Source: Eshraghiella sp050874365
GTDB taxonomy: Bacteria; Bacillota; Clostridia; Lachnospirales; Lachnospiraceae
DNA length: 13,482 nt
Assembly: GCA_050874365.1 (NCBI GenBank)
Contig: JBNMKN010000049.1
Coordinates: forward strand, 1-13,482
Reading direction: 5' to 3'
In this document: piece after piece, positions 1-5,788 of the stretch
Position numbering within the stretch: position 1 is the stretch's first letter
How the letters are laid out: every line of letters starts with the position of its first letter
Translations under genes and position numbers: made by a program
Notes under the pieces: generated by a model
Told to the model about the DNA's origin: nothing
The model's database searches: none
Seen by the model: only the letters and a program-made list of their open reading frames with translations

Positions 1-2
1 AT

Positions 3-167
3 CTGCAGGCTGCAGACCTTGAAATCCTTTTATCAGTTCCGAGAATTTCTATCGAAGAACTGAAAATATTATCGGATATGAAAAAAGCGGTTAAAAAGAA
101 CCAGCTGTTATCTTATTTATTGAAGGAGGAAAACACAGATGGAAGAGAAGATGAAAGAGATAATTGA
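3..167 (+). CDS. 3' end of an unidentified gene (partial)
   Basis: An open frame enters from the left edge and ends at TGA 165-167, leaving 54 residues. The visible tail is amphipathic, with a stretch rich in Leu, Ile, Glu and Lys (about residues 6-42) that looks helical, and it closes with a very acidic, charged end (EENTDGREDERDN). No domain is recognisable. The reading is supported by its close fit with the next gene, whose ATG and ribosome site lie inside the last 45 bases of this frame, as in the other overlapping pairs of this cluster. It is probably an accessory gene of the conjugative element. A chance open frame is not excluded because only the tail is seen. Confidence 0.5.
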   Translation: MQAADLEILLSVPRISIEELKILSDMKKAVKKNQLLSYLLKEENTDGREDERDN

Positions 168-276
168 CCGGTTCAGGATGGAAAACGGCATTGATTTTGA
201 CGATGACATCCCGAATGAGGAAGCGGATGAACAAAATATCACAGACTGGAGGACAGAGGATGAACAAACTTCGTGA
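139..276 (+). CDS. Small acidic protein, 45 aa, unknown function
   Basis: ATG 139 is preceded by an excellent ribosome site, AAGGAGGA at 123-130, with 8-base spacing. The product is 45 residues, starts MEEKMKEIIDRF, is strongly acidic in its second half (DFDDD, EEADE, TEDE), and has no cysteines, signal peptide or membrane segment. It overlaps the upstream frame by 29 bases and the ardC-like gene by 17 bases, which points to translational coupling in one transcript. I do not recognise the family. Its position just before an antirestriction gene, together with its acidity, makes a small DNA-mimic or regulatory protein conceivable, but that is speculation. The main support for it being real is the ribosome site and the overlap pattern. 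Confidence 0.6.
   Translation: MEEKMKEIIDRFRMENGIDFDDDIPNEEADEQNITDWRTEDEQTS
248..253 (+). promoter_or_regulatory. Ribosome binding site fixing the ardC-like start
   Basis: GGAGGA lies six bases before ATG 260. This selects 260 over an in-frame TTG at 164, which would add 32 residues out of register with the ArdC family and has no comparable site. Confidence 0.75.
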
Positions 277-1336
277 AAAGATAGTTGAGGATTTTATAAA
301 CGCATTGTCAGAAGACGTGATTCCCTGGGAAAGGGACTGGTATATGACAGTCACACCAGTAAACAGCAACGGCAACGTATACCATGGTCTGAACCGTTAT
401 ATGCTGTCATTTGTGCAGGATGAAATGAAATATAAAGATAACCGCTGGATGACATTCAAGCAGGCGAACGATAAAGGCTATCATGTAAAAAAAGGAGAAA
501 AAGGAACAAGGATAGAGTTCTGGTCTCTTTATGATACACTTACAAAGAAAAAAATAACGCCTAAGGAAATAGAAAACATTCCGGAGGAAGAAAGAGAAAG
601 AATTGTTCCGCTGGTACAGGAATATACGGTATTTAATGCAGAGCAGATAGAAGGGATACCACCGCAGAAGATAACAGACAGGGAACAGATTTCCGTTAAA
701 GAACTTGCAAAGGCAAGAGACAGAATCATATCCGGAATGGATGTAGGATTTAGAGAAGGCGGTGACAGGGCATTTTATAGTCCGCAAGAAGATTTTATCA
801 TGCTTCCTGAAGCCAAAAATTTCAAAAGTGACTACAGTTACATGGCAACATTCCTTCATGAAGCAGCCCACGCAACCGGACATGATAAAAGGTTTAAAAG
901 AGATATGACAGGCAGTTTCGGAAGCATAGAATATGCAAAAGAAGAGCTTAGGGCGGAAATATCCGCAGCATTTATGGCGCAGTCAATAAGGCTTAATGAT
1001 AAAGGAATACAGAATCATAAAGCATATATACAGAACTGGATATCCCTTCTGAAAAATAAGCCGGAAGAACTGTTTGCAGCAATAAGGGATGCTGAAAAAA
1101 TATCAGATTATGTCATTGAAAAAGGACAGTTCAAGTGCATGGAATACACGGAAAGCAAAGAGGATTTCATTGAAAAAATGGACAGTGCATTTGCAGAAAA
1201 TAAGCCGGTATCAAAGACAGAGAGAGCTGTCTACAGTCAGGTAATGAAAGAAAGATATTCAGAAAAGAGTCTTAAAACAATAGCTGAAGAAACAAAAAAA
1301 TCAATTAAAGATAAAGAGTACGAAAGGGAAATGTAA
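260..1336 (+). CDS. ardC: ArdC-type antirestriction protein with zincin metallopeptidase domain
   Basis: This is a 358-residue protein with the two-part layout of the ArdC family. The N-terminal region (about 4-130) resembles the single-strand DNA-binding DUF1738 domain: it opens with an amphipathic helix, continues with PWERDW and a YHGLNRY segment, and includes the WMTFKQAND-KGYHVKKGEKGTRIEFW block. The C-terminal zincin-like domain has the zinc motif HEAAH at 200-204 followed by TGHDKR, and further on YAKEELRAEISAAF (about 225-238), whose glutamates supply the likely third ligand. ArdC proteins coat the incoming plasmid strand in the recipient and blunt type I restriction. The zinc site is intact here. 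The start at 260 has a good ribosome site. The stop codon overlaps the next small gene by one base (TAATG). Family assignment is firm; antirestriction activity is inferred from the family. Confidence 0.88.
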   Translation: MNKLREKIVEDFINALSEDVIPWERDWYMTVTPVNSNGNVYHGLNRYMLSFVQDEMKYKDNRWMTFKQANDKGYHVKKGEKGTRIEFWSLYDTLTKKKITPKEIENIPEEERERIVPLVQEYTVFNAEQIEGIPPQKITDREQISVKELAKARDRIISGMDVGFREGGDRAFYSPQEDFIMLPEAKNFKSDYSYMATFLHEAAHATGHDKRFKRDMTGSFGSIEYAKEELRAEISAAFMAQSIRLNDKGIQNHKAYIQNWISLLKNKPEELFAAIRDAEKISDYVIEKGQFKCMEYTESKEDFIEKMDSAFAENKPVSKTERAVYSQVMKERYSEKSLKTIAEETKKSIKDKEYEREM

Positions 1337-1476
1337 TGGAGAAAAGTTTTTTATTCATGAATGTAAAAGGCAGACTTGCTGAAATATTAAATGTCATGCC
1401 TGAAGAGTTTATTCTTACTGTTCCCATAAAAGAAGATGAAGGAGATGAAGAAAAATGCCGGAAGAATACGAATTAA
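1336..1476 (+). CDS. Small protein, 46 aa, unknown function
   Basis: This frame starts at an ATG that shares one base with the ardC-like stop (TAATG), the classic arrangement for stop-start re-initiation. It ends 22 bases inside the radC-like gene. The product begins MEKSFLFMNVKGRLAEIL, has a hydrophobic VMPEEFILTVPI stretch in the middle, and a charged tail (KEDEGDEEKCRKN). AAGGGA lies about seven bases upstream as a moderate ribosome site. No family is recognised. The frame fills the 118-base gap between two certain genes, which favours it being real. Its short length means chance cannot be excluded. Confidence 0.5.
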   Translation: MEKSFLFMNVKGRLAEILNVMPEEFILTVPIKEDEGDEEKCRKNTN

Positions 1477-1973
1477 AACAGGCTGCAATACGTCTTGTTG
1501 AGACATCACCGCTTTACTCAAAAGAAAAGATAACGTGTCCTGAAGATGCGGTAAGGATTCTTGCAAAGGAGCTAAGGACATATGACCGTGAGGTATTCTG
1601 TGTTGTAAATCTTAGAAGCGACAATGCCCCCATTAATTTCAATATCTGCAGCATGGGAGCCGTAAATGCCTGCATTGCACATCCAAGAGAGGTAATGAAG
1701 AGTGCAGTATTAAGCAATGCTGCCTCAATCATTGTCATACATAATCACCCTTCAGGAAGCCTTACACCGTCAAGATTTGACTTTGAGGTGACGGACAGAC
1801 TGACGAAGGCATGTGACATTATGGAGATTCCCCTTACAGACCATATCATCATCGGGACCGGCAATTCAGGAAATTATTTTTCTTTTGCAGAAAATAAAAT
1901 TCTTGACATAAAGCCGGAGAAAAAAGAAAAACTTACGGAAATGGAAATGAGTAACAGGGAATGTTTTATGTAA
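1455..1973 (+). CDS. radC: RadC-like JAB-domain protein
   Basis: This 172-residue protein is an almost complete RadC/JAB domain without the N-terminal helix-hairpin-helix of chromosomal RadC, as is common for copies carried by mobile elements. The metal-binding signature is intact: Glu46 in DREVF, H96 and H98 in IHNHPSG, and D109 in TPSRFDFEVTDRL. These residues match the JAMM zinc centre of the MPN/JAB fold, which includes deubiquitinase-like isopeptidases. The actual substrate of bacterial RadC is not settled. It was once linked to DNA repair, and mobile copies often sit beside antirestriction genes, as here. GAAGGAG lies upstream of ATG 1455. The frame overlaps both the upstream 46-aa gene and the downstream TOPRIM gene. 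The last 20 residues are highly charged and beyond the domain. Confidence 0.9.
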   Translation: MPEEYELKQAAIRLVETSPLYSKEKITCPEDAVRILAKELRTYDREVFCVVNLRSDNAPINFNICSMGAVNACIAHPREVMKSAVLSNAASIIVIHNHPSGSLTPSRFDFEVTDRLTKACDIMEIPLTDHIIIGTGNSGNYFSFAENKILDIKPEKKEKLTEMEMSNRECFM

Positions 1974-2943
1974 AAAAAGAAGTCCTTGATGAAGTAAAAA
2001 AAATAGATGCACTCACTTATATTTCCGATTTTGAAGCCTATGATTTAAGAAAATGCGGCAACAGTTATATGCTGAAATCCCATGACAGTCTGAAGCTGTC
2101 AAACGGTAAATGGATGTGGCACTCAAGAGGAATCGGAGGGAAAACAGCCCTTGATTTTTTAATAAAAGTCAGAGGATTTTCTTTCATTGAAGCTGTTCAG
2201 ATTTTGATTGAAAAATATAAAATTTTTTCAAAACCTGATGAAAAAATTAATAAAGAAATTGAAAAAAATATTCAGAGTGAAGCAAAAAAATTTTAACAAT
2301 CCGAAAGAAATTTTAATGAAAAAGCTGTAAAAAATTTCACTCTTCCAAAGAAAAATTACAACAGTTTTTTAATAAAAAAATATCTTCTCGGAGAAAAATT
2401 GATGAAGAAATAATTAATTTCTGTATTAATAATGACCTCATTTATGAAGACAAACTGCATCACAATGTTGTTTTTATTGGATTCAATGAAGAAGGAAAGC
2501 CGGCACATGCTTCTTACAGAAGTACAGTTAAAAGAGTGCTTGGTGACGTTTCGGGAAGTGATAAAAGATATGCTTTCAGAATTAAGATTAGTGATAAAAA
2601 ATCCGTACATGTTTTTGAAGCAGCGATTGACCTTTTATCTTATGCAACGCTTATAAAATTGACGGGAAAGGATTTCAGAAAAGAGAATTACCTGTCCTTA
2701 GACGGCATAAGCGGAACAGATACAGATGAAAACGCCATGCTGCATCCGGCATTGAAAAAATATCTTGAAATGTTCCCGGAGACGGAGAAAATATATCTAC
2801 ATCTCGATAATGATAAAGCAGGAAGAACCGCAGCAGAAAATATAAAATTTCTTCTTAAAGACACCAGAACAGTCATTGATTCCCCTCCGCCATGTGGCAA
2901 GGATGTCAATGATTTTTTGTTATCAGAATGTAAAAAAATGTGA
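1961..2943 (+). pseudogene. Broken DUF3991/TOPRIM primase-like gene
   Basis: Two open pieces in different frames together match one DUF3991 plus TOPRIM protein. The first (1961-2296, 111 aa) is the N-terminal primase-like part, with MWHSRGIGGKTALDFL and GFSFIEAVQIL. It stops at TAA 2294-2296. The same frame continues past that stop as QSERNF and then FTLPKKNYNSFLIKKYLLGEK, so the stop is a nonsense lesion. Near 2386-2398 homology moves to the -1 frame (IDEEIINFCINNDLIYED), consistent with loss of one base. That frame then runs to 2943 through FEAAIDLLSYATL (TOPRIM glutamate) and LHLDNDKAGR (TOPRIM DxD). Repairing both would give about 327 residues, the usual family size. The rejoined frame has no ATG, GTG or TTG between 2317 and 2536. 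The stretch is visibly richer in A/T than its flanks. Sequencing or assembly error in homopolymers is the main alternative. Confidence 0.85.
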
Positions 2944-2960
2944 AAAAAATTCATTTTTTT

Positions 2961-3105
2961 TTCGGCCGGTCTAGTAAAAAAACGTAAAACCCGGAGGCAC
3001 ATAAAAAAGGCTGCATTACCTTGGCAAGCAGTGCGTTTGTACTCCCATGGAGTAAAACACGCTTGTAAGGGGACACCCCTTAGACCCCGGATAAGAGAGG
3101 AAGTG
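2961..3105 (+). other. Candidate origin of transfer (oriT)
   Basis: This non-coding stretch sits immediately before mobC and the relaxase gene, where oriT usually lies in MOBP elements. It contains two clear inverted repeats. TACTCC-CAT-GGAGTA (3040-3054) can be lengthened imperfectly on both sides by GCGTTT and AAACACGC. A second GC-rich one, AAGGGG-ACA-CCCCTT (3067-3081), is followed by AGACCCC. The short palindrome CTTG-G-CAAG lies at 3020-3028. Clustered inverted repeats of this size are typical relaxase and MobC recognition sites. I cannot place the nick site by sight. No convincing promoter was found in the gap, although one must exist here or upstream. Confidence 0.6.
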
Positions 3106-3110
3106 AGAAG

Positions 3111-3440
3111 ATGAGAAAAAGACAGGTCAAGAAGCAGTTCTACTTAAGTGACACGGAAAATGCCGGGCTTAAACGCAAGGCTGAAGACTGCGGAGTGTCG
3201 GAGGCAACACTCATAAGATTTCTGATAGCCGGATTTGTTCCAAAGCCAAAACCGGACGAGGAATTTTACAAAGACATGCGTGTCCTGTATGCCGTTTCCA
3301 ACAACCTGAATCAGCTTACGGTAAAGTCACATACATATGATTACATAGACAGCGAGGAGCTGCAGGACATACTTAACAATTTAGGAAGGTTCATTAATGA
3401 CATCCAGCGAAAATATCTTGTCCCGGATGAAGGAGGGTAA
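3111..3440 (+). CDS. mobC: MobC-like relaxosome accessory protein
   Basis: This 109-residue basic protein begins RKRQVKKQFYLSDTENAGLKRKAEDCGVSEATLIRFLIAGF, which reads as a ribbon-helix-helix DNA-binding unit (a beta strand then two helices, about residues 5-42). The C-terminal half (NNLNQLTV..., DILNNLGRFINDIQ) matches the MobC family helical region. MobC proteins bind oriT, help melt the nick region and recruit the relaxase. The ribosome site AGAGGAAG lies upstream of ATG 3111. The gene ends two bases before the relaxase start, and the relaxase ribosome site (AAGGAGGG) is embedded in its last codons, so the two are co-translated. The adjoining hairpins at 3040-3081 are its likely target. 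Confidence 0.85.
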   Translation: MRKRQVKKQFYLSDTENAGLKRKAEDCGVSEATLIRFLIAGFVPKPKPDEEFYKDMRVLYAVSNNLNQLTVKSHTYDYIDSEELQDILNNLGRFINDIQRKYLVPDEGG

Positions 3441-3442
3441 GC

Positions 3443-4828
3443 ATGGCAACAACAAGGTTCTGGAAGATTGAAGGAACAGGAAAAAACTTAAGCAACGTAA
3501 TCAATTACGTCAATAATCCGGAGAAAGTAGAACCGGGTGAGTGCTTGGAACTTAATCTCCTGCATCTTCTTGATTATGCGACCAATGATGAGAAAACAGA
3601 GAAGTCGGCATATGTTACAGGAATCAACTGCAGCGTACAAAATTCCTTCAATGAATTTATGACAGTCAAGGACCAGTATGGCAAGACCGGAGGAATACTT
3701 GCATACCATGGTTATATGTCTTTTGCGGAAGGTGAGGTAACGCCGGATGAAGCACATAAAATAGGCGTTGAATTTGCCGAGAAAAATTTTCCGGGTTTTC
3801 AGGTTGTGGTTGCAACGCATCTTAATACCGACAACCTGCACAATCACTTTGTTGTCAATTCCGTATCTTTTGAAAACGGAAAAAGAATACATGATGAAGT
3901 GTCATGGTTTAAGTTCCACAAGCTCGCCGACAGGATATGTGCCGAACATAAAAAGTCGGTAATCAGAAATCCAAAACGGAGCAGCGTTCCGGAATATTAC
4001 AAAAGAGAAGAAAGAGCCGGAAGGAATGAAAGCTATAACATACTCCGTGAAGTTATTGATAATGCAATTATTTCAAGCCGAACACTGAAGGAACTCAGGG
4101 CAGAACTTAGCAGAATGGGTTACCGGTACAACCTAAGCCCCAACAGAAAGTATTGGACAGTCACACCTCTAAACCATGAAAGAGGAATAAGGCTTTATCA
4201 TCTTGGCGAAGAGTACACAAACGCTGCAATCGAAAGAAGACTTGCAGAAAACAGAAGAAAACATCCGGTGGTAAAGCCGGCGGCAACAGGAAGCATTGTG
4301 GGAATAGTAATAAGAAGGTACACAGAGAAACCGGGAATGATTTTATCACTCTACAGGTATTACATGTATCTTATCAATTCTTACAAAAATACCGGGCGTA
4401 AGGAATACAGGATACCTCACGCAGTCAGGCAGGAGGTAAATAAGATTAATGTATTTTCAGAAGAAACAAAATATCTTGAAAAGAATAACATCACGCTGCT
4501 TTCTGAACTTCTTGGAAGAAAGACAGAACTGCTTTCAGAAATGAAAATAAAAATGTCGGAAAGGGAGGAATTAAGAAATGAATTAAGACGCAAGAACAAT
4601 GAAAATCCGGAAATAACAAAAGATAAAATTTCAAAAGTTACGGAAGAAATATCCGGACTGCGGAAAGAGATAAGGATATGTGACAACATAGGAAAACGAA
4701 GCGTACGCATGGAAGAAAACCTGCGTGAGGAAGAAAACAAAGAACAGGAAACAGAAAGGAAGGATGAACATGAGCGAAGCGGATATGGCGATGGAGCTTG
4801 CGGCCGGGACGATAAAGATAATGCTTGA
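3443..4828 (+). CDS. MOBP-type relaxase (MobA/VirD2-like nuclease)
   Basis: This 461-residue relaxase should nick oriT, stay covalently attached to the 5' end and be carried into the recipient. The N-terminal catalytic domain (1 to about 190) has the probable active tyrosine Y22 in VINYVNNPEKV, the GILAYHGYMSF motif (H89) followed by EVTPDEAHKIGVEFAEKNFPG, and the metal-binding histidine motif THLNTDNLHNHFVVNSVSF with H126, H133 and H135. Residues 195-275 form a second helical and winged segment (TLKELRAELSRMGY...). The C-terminal third (about 345-461) is heavily charged Glu/Lys/Arg, probably coiled coil, and ends in a disordered Gly/Asp tail. The catalytic residues are all present and the length is normal for the family. 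Its last 59 bases overlap the next gene in another frame. Confidence 0.92.
   Translation: MATTRFWKIEGTGKNLSNVINYVNNPEKVEPGECLELNLLHLLDYATNDEKTEKSAYVTGINCSVQNSFNEFMTVKDQYGKTGGILAYHGYMSFAEGEVTPDEAHKIGVEFAEKNFPGFQVVVATHLNTDNLHNHFVVNSVSFENGKRIHDEVSWFKFHKLADRICAEHKKSVIRNPKRSSVPEYYKREERAGRNESYNILREVIDNAIISSRTLKELRAELSRMGYRYNLSPNRKYWTVTPLNHERGIRLYHLGEEYTNAAIERRLAENRRKHPVVKPAATGSIVGIVIRRYTEKPGMILSLYRYYMYLINSYKNTGRKEYRIPHAVRQEVNKINVFSEETKYLEKNNITLLSELLGRKTELLSEMKIKMSEREELRNELRRKNNENPEITKDKISKVTEEISGLRKEIRICDNIGKRSVRMEENLREEENKEQETERKDEHERSGYGDGACGRDDKDNA
4756..4763 (+). promoter_or_regulatory. Ribosome binding site inside the relaxase gene, sets the pcfB-like start
   Basis: AAGGAAGG ends six bases before ATG 4770 but directly abuts ATG 4764. 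Spacing therefore favours 4770 as the start over 4764 or the GTG at 4725. Confidence 0.65.
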
Positions 4829-5774
4829 CGGAAGCGTTGCAGTATTAAAGATTGCCGGAAAGGCATCAGCACATGCAGCGGCACTTCTTGCGGCCGCACT
4901 ATCAGGAAACAGAAAAACGAAAGGCAGGATAAGACTTACCCAGATGTTGAAGGAAAAAGGCGGCATAACACTTTTTTCAGTCAAAAAGGATGAACTTGAA
5001 GCATTTGCAAAGGCAGCCAAAGCCTACGGAATAAGGTATTGCATTGTAAAAGACAAAAATGCAAAGGACGATGGGATTCTTGATATTTTTGTGAGAAGCA
5101 TGGATGCTCCGGTAATTAACAGAATCGTTGAGAAGTACAGGATGTCGGCAGTCAGACAGGATGTGAATATCGACAATGAAAAAGAACAGGGAAACTCAGA
5201 CCCCCTGACGGAGAGAGACCGTCCGTCAGGGAGAGATTATTCAGAAACATTTGAAAAAGGCGATGTCACGATTAACATTGATACGCTTTTAACAGATGAA
5301 AAAGAAAACTCGTATGTTACAAGAGTCCCCGGTACATATGGAGAGAATGTAAGATACCTTGAAATTGATAAAGGACTTGCAGAAGAAGTGTATGGAGGAA
5401 AGTCTTTTAAATATCACATCGATGCTGATAAGGAATATACATTGACCGGCAGATATGGTGATGAATACAAAATCATGGGTAAAGACCTGCTTGCATCTTA
5501 TGACAGAAAAGACAATAACAAAGTACATTCCGAGGAAGAAATGCGACCTTCAGTCCGGGATAAAATGAAAGCTGCAGAAAAGACATCTGAAGAAATCCGT
5601 GAATATGCAAAAACAGCTAATGCTGATAAAAGCAGCATATACACGAAAACAGATGAAAAAGAGCAGCGAAAAGAACGTTCAGCATTTAAGCAGAATGCTT
5701 TCAATAACTTTCCGCAGCGAAAGTATAACTTTGATGATAAGGATAATGAACTTATCATCATCAATGACAGATAA
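4770..5774 (+). CDS. pcfB: DUF3801/PcfB-like relaxosome adaptor with long C-terminal extension
   Basis: A 334-residue product is predicted from ATG 4770. Residues 1-125 fit DUF3801/PcfB: a helical N-terminus (AGTIKIMLDGSVAVLKIAGKASAHAAALLAAAL), then GRIRLTQMLKEKGGITLFSVKKDELEAFAKAAKAYGIRYCIVKDK and DGILDIFVRSMDAPVINRIVEKY. PcfB of enterococcal pCF10 links the relaxase to the PcfC (VirD4) ATPase. After a polar linker (about 130-165) there is a second compact, probably beta-rich segment (about 180-245, RVPGTYGENVRYLEIDKGLAEEV...KEYTLTGRYGDEYKIMGKDLL), then a charged tail rich in Lys and Glu. The linker DNA contains a perfect 10-bp GC palindrome. The order relaxase, PcfB-like, VirD4 supports the adaptor role. 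The start is chosen by ribosome-site spacing. The role of the extra segment is unknown. Confidence 0.78.
   Translation: MSEADMAMELAAGTIKIMLDGSVAVLKIAGKASAHAAALLAAALSGNRKTKGRIRLTQMLKEKGGITLFSVKKDELEAFAKAAKAYGIRYCIVKDKNAKDDGILDIFVRSMDAPVINRIVEKYRMSAVRQDVNIDNEKEQGNSDPLTERDRPSGRDYSETFEKGDVTINIDTLLTDEKENSYVTRVPGTYGENVRYLEIDKGLAEEVYGGKSFKYHIDADKEYTLTGRYGDEYKIMGKDLLASYDRKDNNKVHSEEEMRPSVRDKMKAAEKTSEEIREYAKTANADKSSIYTKTDEKEQRKERSAFKQNAFNNFPQRKYNFDDKDNELIIINDR
5203..5231 (+). repeat. GC-rich inverted repeat within the pcfB-like coding sequence
   Basis: CCCTGACGGA (5203-5212) and TCCGTCAGGG (5222-5231) are perfect 10-bp complementary arms around a 9-base loop. They lie in the region encoding the polar linker (about residues 145-154) of the PcfB-like protein. 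The sequence differs from the CCGCCCC palindromes elsewhere in the window. No T-run follows, so it is not a terminator. Confidence 0.75.
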
Positions 5775-5788
5775 ACAGGAAAGAGAGA

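Noticed and set aside
164..259. A TTG start adding 32 residues to the ArdC-like protein
   Set aside because: ATG 260 has GGAGGA at the proper distance and matches the family N-terminus. The extension overlaps the better supported 45-aa gene.
2284..2290. A AAA AAA slippery heptamer in frame just before the stop at 2294, suggesting programmed -1 frameshifting
   Set aside because: A -1 shift here meets a TAA at 2314-2316 after a few codons. Homology continues in the original frame past 2294, so the heptamer does not rescue the gene.
2536..2943. A stand-alone 135-aa gene starting at GTG 2536
   Set aside because: Family homology runs upstream of this GTG in the same frame to about 2398, and no ribosome site precedes it. 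It is the 3' half of the broken TOPRIM gene.
2932..2960. AAAAAAATG / CATTTTTTT inverted repeat at the end of the TOPRIM gene as a terminator
   Set aside because: The stem is almost entirely A-T pairs with an 11-base loop and would be too weak. It is likely a product of homopolymer runs.
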